Positions 1 through 9,825 of a stretch of DNA of 64,000 nt are shown here, piece by piece. Where the stretch lies: assembly GCF_001513745.1 (NCBI RefSeq), contig NZ_CP013380.1:4005153-4069152 (forward strand), written 5' to 3'. Each line of letters begins with the position of its first letter. The first letter of the stretch is position 1. The translations under genes and the position numbers were made by a program. This DNA is from Burkholderia humptydooensis (GTDB lineage Bacteria; Pseudomonadota; Gammaproteobacteria; Burkholderiales; Burkholderiaceae). The notes beneath the pieces are model-generated. The model had not been told where the DNA came from and did no database searches. It saw only the letters and a program-made list of their open reading frames with translations.

Positions 1-435
1 CGCGTTCGTGTCCCACGGGTTCTTCACCGGGCCGAACGCCGAGTTCTCGTTCGACGAGCCCATCGCGAACTCGTCCATGTTGGTCTTGCCGAGCGTGACC
101 ATGCCGGCCGCCGAGAGGCGGGCGACGACGGTCGCGTCGAACGGGCTCGTGTAGTTCGCGAGCATCTTCGAGCCGGCGGTCGAGCGCCAGCCGCGCGTGA
201 CGAACACGTCCTTGTGCGCGATCGGCAGGCCGGCGAGCGGGCCGGCCGCGCCCCGCGCGAGCGCGGCGTCGGCGGCCTTCGCCTGCGCGAGCGTCAGCTC
301 GGGATCGACGTGGACGAACGCGTTCAGATCGTGCGCGGCGTCGATCCGTTTCAGATAGTGCTGCGCCAGTTCGACGGCCGAGCATTCCTTGGCGTCGAGC
401 GCGGCGCGCAGTTCGGTCAGGCTTTTTGCGTGCAT
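1..435 (-). CDS. gatA: Glutamyl-tRNA(Gln) amidotransferase subunit A, N-terminal part
   Basis: The first 145 codons of GatA run off the left edge of the window, so the 3' part is not visible. GatA is the amidase subunit of GatCAB. It releases ammonia from glutamine to convert Glu-tRNA(Gln) or Asp-tRNA(Asn) to the amidated form in the cytoplasm. The reading from ATG at 435 begins [10 protein letters not shown]. It contains the amidase-signature lysine in PIAHKDVF (K75) and the conserved [17 protein letters not shown] block. The catalytic serines of the Ser-Ser-Lys triad lie beyond the edge. gatC is 111 bp upstream on the same strand, so the two are probably co-transcribed. Confidence 0.95.
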   Translation of the reverse strand, partial: MHAKSLTELRAALDAKECSAVELAQHYLKRIDAAHDLNAFVHVDPELTLAQAKAADAALARGAAGPLAGLPIAHKDVFVTRGWRSTAGSKMLANYTSPFDATVVARLSAAGMVTLGKTNMDEFAMGSSNENSAFGPVKNPWDTNA

Positions 436-546
436 TGCGTGGGTTTCCTGGATTCTTCGGCGCGCGGCGACTAGGCGCGCGCGGGCGAACAAGCGGCGGG
501 ACGGGCGGGCGGAGCCGCTTTCGCGGCCGCGGCCCGAACCGGGCGC

Positions 547-846
547 TTACTCGATCACCTTCGGCACGAGGTACAGGCCGTCCTGGACGGCCGGAGCCGG
601 GCGCTGATTGTCGTCGCGGTTCACGTGCTCCGTGACGGCGTCGTCGCGCAGCCGCTGCGCGACCTCCAGAATCTGCTCGATCGGATGCGCGAGCGGCGCG
701 ATGCCCGTCGTGTCGACGGCCTGCATCTGCTCGACGAGGCAGAAGAACTCGTTGAGCTGGGCCAGCGTGCGCTCGGCGTCGGCGTCGGCCATTTCGAGCC
801 GCGCAAGGTGCGCGATGCGTTTCACATCGGTCAGGGTCAAAGCCAT
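547..846 (-). CDS. gatC: Glutamyl-tRNA(Gln) amidotransferase subunit C
   Basis: A 99-residue protein, the usual GatC length. GatC is the small belt-like subunit that wraps and stabilises GatA-GatB in the tRNA-dependent amidotransferase. The N terminus [19 protein letters not shown] and the motif [19 protein letters not shown] are typical of the family. So is the C-terminal LRDDAV...NRDDNQ block, followed by the hydrophobic YLVPKVIE end. It heads the gatC-gatA unit, and mreB is divergent from it across 373 bp. The start at 846 is supported by the family N terminus; no strong ribosome binding site was picked out. Confidence 0.95.
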   Translation of the reverse strand: MALTLTDVKRIAHLARLEMADADAERTLAQLNEFFCLVEQMQAVDTTGIAPLAHPIEQILEVAQRLRDDAVTEHVNRDDNQRPAPAVQDGLYLVPKVIE

Positions 847-1219
847 GCGGTCACCGGAAAAACAAGGGCTTGGCGCAGCGTGAAACTTGCGTTGCGTCAG
901 GGGGTTGGAAGGTTCGATCTAACCCTCAAAAATCGGGGGCGAAGCGGCGAAAATACAGCCCGTTTCGGTTCAAATACAGCGAAATTATAAGGTATCATTA
1001 CGCGTTCGACCCAGACCCGGACTGCCTTTGCCGCGCCGCCGCCGCCGCTTTGACGAAGCGAAGCCGCGCGGGCTTCGCGCCGGTCCCGGAAGATTTCACT
1101 CGCAGCTTCGCGTTTTTCGAGCGGCCGCCCCCGCCCGATCCGAGGCTGTTATTTTTTCCGCTGCCGCCCTTCGCGCCATGTCCGCATGGGGCCGGCCCCA
1201 GAGCGAAACAGGATTCTGA
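847..1219. promoter_or_regulatory. Divergent gatC / mreB intergenic region
   Basis: This 373-bp gap separates gatC (minus) from mreB (plus) and must hold both promoters. On the minus strand there is a perfect -10 hexamer TATAAT at 989-984, within an AT-richer patch at about 965-1000. No good -35 lies 16-18 bp upstream of it. For mreB, a TATCAT at 993-998 is a weaker candidate without a clear -35. From 1020 to 1219 the sequence is GC-rich, with no gene that I can support. Confidence 0.5.
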
Positions 1220-2263
<1,044 letters not shown>

Positions 2264-2382
2264 TCGTCTAGGCATCCGTATGTCGCTCGCGCGGCGTGGC
2301 AGGCTCGCTCGTTTAGAACGAACCGCCGCGCCGTTCGCGCGTCTGAGCAACATCTAAACCGATCACGCGCCCGGCGCCGACC

Positions 2383-3462
2383 ATGGAATACAGTCCGCCG
2401 CCCCTCTTCAAACAAGGTCCGTCCGCGCTCGCGCGGCTGATCTTCTTCGTCGTCCTGGCCATCGCGCTCCTCGTCTCGGACGCGCGCTTCAACACGCTCG
2501 AAATCGTCCGCGGCGTGCTCGGCACCGTGCTCTATCCGCTGCAGCGCGCGGCGCTCGTGCCGCGCGACCTGATCGTCGGCGCGGCCGAGCTCGCGACGTC
2601 GAGCACCGCGCTGCGCCACGAAAACCAGCAATTGCGCGACCGCAACCTGAAGCTGTCGCTGCAGGCGAACCAGGCGGGCCAACTCGCCGCCGACAACGCG
2701 CACCTGCGCGCGGTGCTCGAGCTGCGCCAGCAGATCGCCGCGCAGGCGACGCCCGTCGAGATCCAGTACGACACGGGCGATCCGTTCTCGCAAAAGATCA
2801 TCATCGGCCACGGCTCGCAGGCGGGCATTCAGAACGGCGCGCCCGTCGTCAACGAGGACGGCGTGATCGGCCAGGTCACGCGCGTGTTCCCGCTGCAGTC
2901 GGAAGTCACGCTCGTCACCGACCGCGATCTCGCGATTCCGGTCCAGGTGCTGCGCACCGGGCTGCGCAGCGTGATCTACGGCACGCCGAAGGGCGATGCG
3001 CTCGATCTGCGCTTCGTGCCGACGAGCGCCGATCTGCTCGCGGGCGACGAGCTCGTGACGAGCGGGCTCGACGGCGTCTATCCGCCGGGGCTGCCGGTCG
3101 CGAAGGTCGTGCGCGTCGACAAGCTCGCGGACACCGCGTTCGCGCACGTCGTCTGCGCGCCGATCGCCGCGGTGCGCGGCGCGCGCGAGATGCTCGTGCT
3201 GCACTACCGCACCGACGTTCCGCCGCGCCCCGCCGCCGACGAAGCCGCGAGCGACGCGAACGCGAAATCGGCAAGGGGCAAAAAGGCGGCGAAGGGCGCG
3301 GACAAGAGCGCGAAGGCCGCCGACAAAGGCGCGGACAAGGACAAGGGCGCAAAACCGGCCGCCGCGCCGCCCGCGCCAGCGCAGAACCGGCCGGCCGGTG
3401 CGGCGCAACCCGCCGCGCCGCTCAAGCCCGCGGCCGCGCCGTCGCAAGGAGCGCCGCGATGA
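2383..3462 (+). CDS. mreC: Rod shape-determining protein MreC
   Basis: 359 residues. MreC is a bitopic inner-membrane protein whose periplasmic beta-domains bind PBP2 and activate the elongasome. A transmembrane helix lies at about residues 17-38 (ARLIFFVVLAIALLVSD). A coiled coil follows (LRHENQQLRDRNLKLSLQ...), then the MreC beta-barrel domain with GIQNGAPVVNEDGVIGQV. The last ~85 residues are a low-complexity Lys/Ala/Pro tail that is absent from E. coli MreC and probably disordered. The stop overlaps the mreD start by 4 bp (ATGA), so translation is likely coupled. Confidence 0.96.
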   Translation: MEYSPPPLFKQGPSALARLIFFVVLAIALLVSDARFNTLEIVRGVLGTVLYPLQRAALVPRDLIVGAAELATSSTALRHENQQLRDRNLKLSLQANQAGQLAADNAHLRAVLELRQQIAAQATPVEIQYDTGDPFSQKIIIGHGSQAGIQNGAPVVNEDGVIGQVTRVFPLQSEVTLVTDRDLAIPVQVLRTGLRSVIYGTPKGDALDLRFVPTSADLLAGDELVTSGLDGVYPPGLPVAKVVRVDKLADTAFAHVVCAPIAAVRGAREMLVLHYRTDVPPRPAADEAASDANAKSARGKKAAKGADKSAKAADKGADKDKGAKPAAAPPAPAQNRPAGAAQPAAPLKPAAAPSQGAPR

Positions 3463-3971
3463 GCCGCCCTCAGTACATCCTGCAGCCCGTCAATCCGTAC
3501 TTCATCGTCTTCAGCCTCGCGGCCGCGTTCCTGCTGAACCTGATGCCGTGGGGCCGGATTCCGGGCGTGCCCGATTGCGTGGCGCTCGTGCTGCTGTTCT
3601 GGAACATCCACCAGCCGCGCAAGGTCGGCATGGGCGTTGCGTTCGCGCTCGGCATCCTGATGGACGTTCACGACGCGGGCCTCCTCGGCGAGCACGCGCT
3701 CGCGTACACGCTGCTGTCGTACGGCGCGATCACGATCCACCGGCGTGTACTGTGGCTGCCGCTCGGCGTGCAGATCTTCTATGTCGCGCCGCTCCTCGTG
3801 CTCGCGCAGCTCGTGCCGTTCGTGATCCGGCTGCTGATGGGCGCCGCGTTCCCCGGCTGGAGCTATCTCGTCGACGGCTTCGTCGAGGCGGCGCTGTGGC
3901 CGGTCGCGAGCCATCTGCTGCTGATGCCGCAGCGCCGTCCGGTCGACCCGGACGACACGCGGCCGATCTGA
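3459..3971 (+). CDS. mreD: Rod shape-determining protein MreD
   Basis: 170 residues. MreD is a small polytopic inner-membrane protein that bridges MreC to the rest of the Rod complex. Five or six hydrophobic segments can be seen, for example VNPYFIVFSLAAAFLLNL, VALVLLFWNIHQP and LGVQIFYVAPLLVLAQLV. The motif PRKVGMGVAFALGILMDVHD is typical of proteobacterial MreD. The start overlaps the mreC stop by 4 bp. A 120-bp non-coding gap follows before mrdA. Confidence 0.95.
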   Translation: MSRPQYILQPVNPYFIVFSLAAAFLLNLMPWGRIPGVPDCVALVLLFWNIHQPRKVGMGVAFALGILMDVHDAGLLGEHALAYTLLSYGAITIHRRVLWLPLGVQIFYVAPLLVLAQLVPFVIRLLMGAAFPGWSYLVDGFVEAALWPVASHLLLMPQRRPVDPDDTRPI

Positions 3972-4091
3972 CGCGCCGCGCCGCCAGGAATTTCGCGTTG
4001 AACGCCCGCCGATCGACCGACCGACCGCTCGCCGCCGGCGCGTTGCGGCCGCCGCGCGGCGGCGAAAGCGCGCCCCTTCATCCGTAATCGC

Positions 4092-6245
4092 ATGACCGAA
4101 TTCAAGGACACACAACAGCAGCTCTCGAAGTTCCGCCTGCGCGTCGCGGCGGCGGGCGTGTTCGTGTTCGTCTGTTTCGGCCTGCTCGCCGCGCGGTTCT
4201 TCTACCTGCAGGTCTGGCAGCACGGCAAGTACGCGCTGCAGGCCGAGGAAAACCGGATCTCGGTCGCGCCGATCGTCCCGAACCGCGGGATCATCACCGA
4301 TCGCAACGGCGTGGTGCTCGCGAAGAACTACTCCGCGTACACGCTCGAGATCACGCCGTCGAAGCTCACCGACACGCTCGAGAACACGATCAACGCGCTC
4401 GCCGAGGTCGTGCAGATCGACGCGCGCGACCGCCGCCGCTTCAAGAAGCTGCAGGAGGACTCGAAGAACTTCGAGAGCCTGCCGATCCGCACGCGCCTCA
4501 CCGACGACGAAGTCGCGCGCTTCACCGCGCAGCGCTGGCGCTTCCCGGGCGTCGACGTGCGCGCGCGCCTGTTCCGCCAGTATCCGCTCGGCCCGACGGC
4601 CGCGCATGTGATCGGCTACATCGGCCGGATCTCGAAGCGCGACCAGGACAGGATCGACGCGATGAGCGACGAGAACGACAGCGATCCGGAAAGCTACGAT
4701 CCGCGCCGCGACGCGAACAACTACAAGGGCACCGACTACATCGGCAAGATCGGCGTCGAGCAGAGCTACGAGACCGATCTGCACGGGATCACGGGCTTCG
4801 AGGAAGTCGAGGTGACGGCGGGCGGGCGGCCCGTGCGCACGCTGTCGCGCACGCAGGCGACGCCCGGCAGCAACCTCGTGCTGTCGCTCGACATCGGGCT
4901 GCAGCAGATCGCCGAGCAGGCGTTCGCCGGCAAGCGCGGCGCGCTCGTCGCGATCGAGCCGAAGACGGGCGACGTGCTCGCGTTCGTGTCGTCGCCGAGC
5001 TTCGATCCGAATTCATTCGTCGACGGCATCGACCAGCAGACCTGGGACGAGCTCAACAACTCGCCCGACAAGCCGCTCCTGAACCGTCCGCTGCACGGCA
5101 CCTATCCGCCCGGCTCGACGTACAAGCCGTTCATGGCGCTCGCGGGCCTCGCGCTCGGCAAGCGCACGCCCGGCTGGGGCTTCCAGGACCCCGGCTACTT
5201 CACGTTCGGCGGCCACACGTTCCGCAACGACGTGCGCTCGGGCCAGGGCTGGGTCGACATGAACCGCGCGATCATGGTGTCGAACGACACGTATTTCTAC
5301 ATGCTCGCGCGCGACCTCGGCGTGACCGCGATCGCGAACTTCATGAAGCCGTTCGGCTTCGGCCAGTTGACGGGCATCGACATCCAGGGCGAGGCGCGCG
5401 GGATCCTGCCGTCGCCCGAATGGAAGAAGAAGACGTTCAAGAAGGCCGCGCAGCAGAAATGGTTCGACGGCGAGACGATCAGCCTCGGGATCGGCCAGGG
5501 CTACAACTCGTTCACGATCCTGCAGCTCGCGCACGCGACGGCGACGCTCGCGAACGACGGCGTCGTCATGAAGCCGCACCTCGTGAAGGAGGTCGAGAAC
5601 CCGATCTCGCGCGCGCGGCACCTGACGGTGCCGAAGGAAAGCGGCACGATCCCGCTCAAGCAGGGCGACCTCGACGTCGTGAAGCGCGGGATGGAGAACG
5701 TCGTCGAGAGCCCGTCGGGCACCGCGTTCAAGGTGTTCCGCGGCGCGCCGTACCTTGCGGCGGGCAAGACCGGCACCGCGCAGGTGTTCTCGCTGCAGGG
5801 CGGCAACTACCGCGGCCACCTGCTCGCCGAGCATCTGCGCGACCACGCGCTGTTCATCGCGTACGCGCCCGTCGACCATCCGCAGATCGCGCTCGCGCTG
5901 ATCGTCGAGAACGGCGGCTGGGGCGCGCAGTCGGCAGGCCCGATCGCGCGGCGCGTGCTCGATTTCTACCTGATCGACCGCAAGAATCCGACGACGGAAG
6001 CGGCGGCCGTCGCGGCGGCCGCGTCGGCGACCGAGCCCGTCAACGCGCCCGTGATCGGCGATGCGACGAGGCCTGTCGGCGTCGCGGCCGGGTTCAAGGC
6101 ACTGCCGCAGCCGACGCCGCCCGCGCCGGCGAGCGGCGCGGCGATCACCGCCGCCGCGCCGTGGCGCGACCAAAGGAAGTCCCCGCAGGACGACAACCAT
6201 GCCGTCTCCGCCGCCAAGCCGGCGACGGGCGGCATCGACGAGTAA
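4092..6245 (+). CDS. mrdA: Penicillin-binding protein 2 (peptidoglycan transpeptidase)
   Basis: 717 residues, longer than the ~630 of E. coli PBP2. It is the class B transpeptidase of the elongasome and crosslinks new peptidoglycan in the periplasm. A single N-terminal transmembrane anchor (about residues 18-38) precedes the dimerisation/pedestal domain. The catalytic motifs are all present: serine in GSTYKPF (S342), SND at 397-399 and KTGTAQ at 559. The last ~85 residues are an Ala/Pro-rich extension past the transpeptidase fold. That extension accounts for the extra length and is probably disordered. rodA, its glycosyltransferase partner, starts 11 bp downstream. Confidence 0.97.
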   Translation: MTEFKDTQQQLSKFRLRVAAAGVFVFVCFGLLAARFFYLQVWQHGKYALQAEENRISVAPIVPNRGIITDRNGVVLAKNYSAYTLEITPSKLTDTLENTINALAEVVQIDARDRRRFKKLQEDSKNFESLPIRTRLTDDEVARFTAQRWRFPGVDVRARLFRQYPLGPTAAHVIGYIGRISKRDQDRIDAMSDENDSDPESYDPRRDANNYKGTDYIGKIGVEQSYETDLHGITGFEEVEVTAGGRPVRTLSRTQATPGSNLVLSLDIGLQQIAEQAFAGKRGALVAIEPKTGDVLAFVSSPSFDPNSFVDGIDQQTWDELNNSPDKPLLNRPLHGTYPPGSTYKPFMALAGLALGKRTPGWGFQDPGYFTFGGHTFRNDVRSGQGWVDMNRAIMVSNDTYFYMLARDLGVTAIANFMKPFGFGQLTGIDIQGEARGILPSPEWKKKTFKKAAQQKWFDGETISLGIGQGYNSFTILQLAHATATLANDGVVMKPHLVKEVENPISRARHLTVPKESGTIPLKQGDLDVVKRGMENVVESPSGTAFKVFRGAPYLAAGKTGTAQVFSLQGGNYRGHLLAEHLRDHALFIAYAPVDHPQIALALIVENGGWGAQSAGPIARRVLDFYLIDRKNPTTEAAAVAAAASATEPVNAPVIGDATRPVGVAAGFKALPQPTPPAPASGAAITAAAPWRDQRKSPQDDNHAVSAAKPATGGIDE

Positions 6246-6256
6246 CGGAGACAGGC

Positions 6257-7405
6257 ATGCAATTCGACAAGCGCGCCTCGCTCGACAAGATCAAGCAGAT
6301 GTTCGCGGGCTTCGACCGACCGCTCGCGCTCATCGTGTTCCTGCTGCTGTGCGTCGGCATCGTCACGCTGTACAGCGCGAGCGTCGACGTGCCGGGACGC
6401 GTCGAGGACCAGTTGCGCAACATCATGCTGACGTTCGTGCTGATGTGGGTGATCGCGAACATCCCGCCGCAGACGCTGATGCGCTTCGCGGTGCCGCTCT
6501 ATTCGTTCGGCGTCGCGCTGCTCATCGCGGTCGCGCTGTTCGGGATGACGAAGAAGGGCGCGAAGCGCTGGCTGAACGTCGGCGTCGTGATCCAGCCGTC
6601 CGAGATCCTCAAGATCGCGACGCCGCTGATGCTCGCGTGGTACTACCAGCGGCGCGAAAGCAGCCTGCGCTGGTACGACTTCGTCGTCGCGTTCGTGATC
6701 CTGATGGTGCCCGTCGGGCTGATCGCGAAGCAGCCGGATCTCGGCACCGCCGTCCTCGTGTTCGCCGCGGGCATCTTCGTGATCTATCTCGCGGGGCTGT
6801 CGTACAAGCTGATCGTGCCGGTGCTCGTCGCCGGCGTGCTCGCGGTCGGCTCGATCGCCGTGTTCGAGGAGCGCATCTGCCAGCCCGAAGTCGTCTGGCC
6901 GCTGATGCACGACTATCAGAAGCACCGCGTCTGCACGCTGCTCGATCCGACGTCCGACCCGCTCGGCAAGGGTTTCCACACGATCCAGGCGGTGATCGCG
7001 ATCGGCTCCGGCGGCCCGCTCGGCAAGGGGTATCTGAAGGGCACGCAGGCGCACCTCGAATTCATTCCGGAAAAGCACACCGACTTCATCTTCGCGGTGT
7101 TTTCCGAGGAATTCGGGCTCGTCGGCGGGCTCGTGCTGCTGACGCTGTACATGGCGCTGATCGCGCGCGGGCTCTACATCGCCGCGCAGGGCGCGACGCT
7201 GTTCGGGCGGCTGCTCGCCGGCTCGCTCACGCTCGCCTTCTTCGTCTATGCGTTCGTCAACATCGGGATGGTGAGCGGCGTGCTGCCCGTCGTCGGCGTG
7301 CCGCTGCCGTTCATGAGCTATGGCGGCACGGCGCTCACGACGCTCGGCATCGCGGTCGGGCTCATCATGAGCGTCGGACGGCAGAAACGGCTGATGAAGA
7401 GTTGA
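6257..7405 (+). CDS. rodA: SEDS peptidoglycan glycosyltransferase RodA
   Basis: 382 residues. RodA polymerises lipid II into glycan strands as the SEDS partner of PBP2. The reading begins MQFDKRASLDKIKQMFAGFD at ATG 6257, just after AGTAACGGAGACAGGC. The open frame continues upstream inside mrdA, but the family N terminus and the GGAG element fix the start here. Around ten hydrophobic segments are visible. SEDS hallmarks include GAKRWLNVG...QPSEILKIATP, the KQPDLGTAVLV segment, HTDFIFAVFSEEFG and the C-terminal PLPFMSYGGTALTT. It ends the mre operon, with a terminator hairpin 7 bp after the stop. Confidence 0.97.
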   Translation: MQFDKRASLDKIKQMFAGFDRPLALIVFLLLCVGIVTLYSASVDVPGRVEDQLRNIMLTFVLMWVIANIPPQTLMRFAVPLYSFGVALLIAVALFGMTKKGAKRWLNVGVVIQPSEILKIATPLMLAWYYQRRESSLRWYDFVVAFVILMVPVGLIAKQPDLGTAVLVFAAGIFVIYLAGLSYKLIVPVLVAGVLAVGSIAVFEERICQPEVVWPLMHDYQKHRVCTLLDPTSDPLGKGFHTIQAVIAIGSGGPLGKGYLKGTQAHLEFIPEKHTDFIFAVFSEEFGLVGGLVLLTLYMALIARGLYIAAQGATLFGRLLAGSLTLAFFVYAFVNIGMVSGVLPVVGVPLPFMSYGGTALTTLGIAVGLIMSVGRQKRLMKS

Positions 7406-7411
7406 TCGAAG

Positions 7412-7432
7412 CGGCGCGATGCGCCGTTTTTT
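7412..7432 (+). terminator. Rho-independent terminator after rodA
   Basis: The stem CGGCGC / GCGCCG (7412-7417 with 7421-7426) closes a GAT loop and is followed by six T. It begins 7 bp after the rodA stop, so it ends the mreB-rodA transcript. The convergent Sel1-protein gene ends at 7504. Confidence 0.85.
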
Positions 7433-7503
7433 GTGGTCGTCGTCGGGATGACGTCGGGCGCGGCCGGCGCCGCGAACGGGACGGGCGTCAGCCGCACCGG
7501 CCG

Positions 7504-8295
7504 TCAGTTCGGCGGCCCGGACGCCTTCGGCGCCGACGCGCCGCCCGGCCCCGCCTTCAATGCCGCCGTCAGCTCGCGGTACTTGAGCGCCGCCGCGCCG
7601 TCGCCTTGCGCGGCGGCGGCCGCATAGTACGCGCGGGCGATGTCGAGATTGCGCGCTACGCCGTCGCCGCCGCGCTCGTAAAACGACGCAGTCACGTATT
7701 GCGAAACCGGCTCGCCCGCATCGGCCGCCCGCTTGTACCACACGAACGCCTGCCGGTTGTCGCGCGGCGTGCCGCGCCCGTCGAGAAACTGGTTCGCGAG
7801 CGCGAGCTCGGCCTGCACGTGCCCTTGCCGCGCGGCCTTCAGGAACCAGCCGTGCGCGGCCGCCGGATCGCGCGCGACGAATTCGCCGTCGTCGAGCATC
7901 CGGCCGTACACGTACTGCGCCTGCGACATCCCCGCGTCGGCCGCGCGCCGCAGCCAGCGCAGCCCTTCCGGCACGTTCGCCGTCACGCCTTCGCCGTTGA
8001 TCAGCATCATCGCGTAGTCGAACGCGGCGAGGCGGTTGCCGCGCGCCGCCGCGTCGTGAAACTGCACGAGCGCCGCGCGCAGATTGCCCGCGTTGTAGTC
8101 GGCGACCGCCGACTCCGTCTCGCGCTCCGGGTTCGACTGGCTCGGCCCGCCCGATGCCTGCGCGCCCGATGCCTGCGCGAACGCGCCGCCCGCGGCCGCG
8201 ACGAATGCCGCCGCGACGAACGAGCTGATCGCCGCGCCGCGAAGCGCGTGCCGCGCGCGAGCCGAGAACGGCGCGCCGCGGCGCTTCCCGTTCAT
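7504..8295 (-). CDS. Secreted Sel1-like (TPR) repeat protein
   Basis: 263 residues. The N terminus has a basic stretch and a hydrophobic core ending in GGAFAQA, a likely signal peptide, so the protein is probably periplasmic. Several Sel1 repeats follow, each about 36 residues long, with the pattern A..G...A...Y/F.L..G.GV..: for example AEGLRWLRRAADAGMSQAQY-type, AAHGWFLKAARQGHVQAE and QAFVWYKRAADAGEPVSQY. Sel1 repeats scaffold protein-protein contacts, and the partner is unknown. ATG at 8295 overlaps the stop of the aldolase gene by 4 bp, so the two are translationally coupled. The open frame runs further upstream inside the aldolase but has no matching signal sequence. Confidence 0.85.
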   Translation of the reverse strand: MNGKRRGAPFSARARHALRGAAISSFVAAAFVAAAGGAFAQASGAQASGGPSQSNPERETESAVADYNAGNLRAALVQFHDAAARGNRLAAFDYAMMLINGEGVTANVPEGLRWLRRAADAGMSQAQYVYGRMLDDGEFVARDPAAAHGWFLKAARQGHVQAELALANQFLDGRGTPRDNRQAFVWYKRAADAGEPVSQYVTASFYERGGDGVARNLDIARAYYAAAAAQGDGAAALKYRELTAALKAGPGGASAPKASGPPN

Positions 8296-9077
8296 CCCCG
8301 CACCTCCTGCAACGCCTGTCGCGTCGCACGCAGCAGCCACACGACATCCGCCGACAACGCGACCACGCGGAATCCGGCTTCGAGAGACTGGCGCGCGCCG
8401 GCTGCGTCCGCGGCGAAAATACCCACCGGCACGCCGGCGCGCCGCCCGGCCGCGAGCACGTGCTCGAGCGCGGCGGTGACATCCGGATGCTTCGTGTCGC
8501 CAAGATGCCCGAGGCTCGCCGACAGATCGGCGGGCCCGACGAATACGCAATCGACGCCTGGCGTCGCCGCGATCCGCTCGGCTTCGTCGATGCCGCGTGC
8601 CGATTCGATTTGCACGATCGCCGCGATCTGCGCGTTCGCCGTCTGCACATAGTCGCGCCGCATCCCGTACGCGGCCGCGCGGACGATGCCCGCGACGCCG
8701 CGCAGCCCGTCCGGCGCGTCGGGCGCCTGAAAGCGGGTGAGCCGCACCGCATGCGCGGCCTCGTCGGCCGTCTCGACGCCCGGGAACATCAGCGTGCGCG
8801 CGCCCGCGTCGAGCGCCCGCTTGACGAGCCACGGCTCGCGCGCCGGCACCCGCACGACGGGCTCGCTCGGCAGATGCGCGGCCGCGAGCGCGCGCAGTTG
8901 CGCAGCGACGTCGCGACTGTCGTTCGGCGCGTGCTCCATGTCGATGCACAGCCAGTCGAAGCCGGCGTGCGCGAGCGCCTCGGTCGCCGCCGCGCTCGCG
9001 AGCGTCAGCCACAGGCCGAGCAGCGGCTCGTCGCCGTCGCGCAAACGTGCTTTCAGGGAATTGGTGAGCGTGCTCAT
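8292..9077 (-). CDS. HpcH/HpaI family aldolase (class II pyruvate aldolase)
   Basis: 261 residues. These metal-dependent aldolases reversibly cleave 2-keto-4-hydroxy acids to pyruvate and an aldehyde. The catalytic histidine sits in CIDMEHAPND, the substrate arginine in VVRVPAREP, and the metal ligands in IVQIES and FVGPADLSASLG. The start at 9077 (MSTLTNSLKARLRDGD) is set by a strong AGGAGG ribosome binding site about 7 bp upstream, although the frame is open for 29 more codons. The substrate cannot be told from sequence; 2,4-dihydroxyhept-2-ene-1,7-dioate and related sugar-acid aldols are typical. It is coupled to the Sel1 gene, and the reason for that pairing is unclear. Confidence 0.9.
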   Translation of the reverse strand: MSTLTNSLKARLRDGDEPLLGLWLTLASAAATEALAHAGFDWLCIDMEHAPNDSRDVAAQLRALAAAHLPSEPVVRVPAREPWLVKRALDAGARTLMFPGVETADEAAHAVRLTRFQAPDAPDGLRGVAGIVRAAAYGMRRDYVQTANAQIAAIVQIESARGIDEAERIAATPGVDCVFVGPADLSASLGHLGDTKHPDVTAALEHVLAAGRRAGVPVGIFAADAAGARQSLEAGFRVVALSADVVWLLRATRQALQEVRG

Positions 9078-9353
9078 CGGCGGCCTCCTGTCGTGCGGCG
9101 CACGGGCGGACTGCGATTCGGAAAGAGGGGCGGCGAAGCCGCCGGGCGGGGCGCTGCGCCGCAACAGGCGGGGCGCGCGACGCGTTCGTCGCGGCGGACG
9201 ATCCGCGATTCGATCATACCGTGATCGCGCCCGCGCGCGGATTCGGAAAACACCGATGCCGGGCCGGCCGGCCCTTGGCGGATTCAGGCAAAGAACGGAG
9301 CAGGTGGGAAGCCATGAGCAGCGCGGCGCGACTCACGCGGCGCGCCGCCCGCG

Positions 9354-9806
9354 TCAGCCGCGCGGATCGCGCTCGACGTCGGCCCAGCAGTTCGGCGTCT
9401 CGTACAGACGCACGCGCTCGAGGCGCAGATTGACGCCGTAATGCGCGTCGTACACGTTCGCGAGGATGCCGAACGCGATCGCGGCGAGATTCTCGACGGT
9501 TGGAATCCGGTCGAGCACGACCGTCTTGTGGTCGGCCATCCTTTCGAGGAACGAGCGCACGATTTCGTCGCGCGCATAGACGAGAAACGCGTGATCCCAC
9601 TTGCTGACGAGGTGCTCCATCGCGAGCGCCTTCACGTCGGCGAAATCCATCACCATCCCGCGGTCGGGCGCGCCCTCGGTCTCGACGAGATCGCCGCGCA
9701 GCGTGATTTCGAGCACGTAGCGATGCCCGTGCAGATTCCGGCACTGGCTGCGGTGATCGGGAATGCGGTGTCCCGCGTCGAATTCGAGTTTTCGGGTAAT
9801 CAGCAC
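9354..9806 (-). CDS. queD: 6-carboxy-5,6,7,8-tetrahydropterin synthase QueD
   Basis: 150 residues of the 6-pyruvoyl-tetrahydropterin synthase fold. QueD converts 7,8-dihydroneopterin triphosphate to 6-carboxytetrahydropterin, the second step to preQ0/queuosine. Zinc ligands H13, H26 and H28 and the catalytic cysteine C22 are seen in FDAGHRIPDH and CRNLHGHRY. The C-terminal glutamate is in RVRLYETPNCWADVE. It is the last gene of queC-queE-queD, 19 bp after queE. Confidence 0.93.
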   Translation of the reverse strand: MLITRKLEFDAGHRIPDHRSQCRNLHGHRYVLEITLRGDLVETEGAPDRGMVMDFADVKALAMEHLVSKWDHAFLVYARDEIVRSFLERMADHKTVVLDRIPTVENLAAIAFGILANVYDAHYGVNLRLERVRLYETPNCWADVERDPRG

Positions 9807-9825
9807 GATGAATGAAGCGTAAGGC

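Noticed and set aside
8160..8295. Repeated GCCCGATGCCTGCGCG units as a CRISPR-like or satellite repeat
   Set aside because: They are short in-frame repeats encoding QASGAQASGG at the Sel1-protein N terminus, not spaced repeats. No CRISPR array was seen anywhere in the window.
5966..8752. A ~930-codon minus-strand frame across rodA and beyond
   Set aside because: It lies antisense to mrdA and rodA and has the Arg-rich composition of a shadow frame. Only its overlaps with the Sel1 and aldolase loci are real genes, in other frames.
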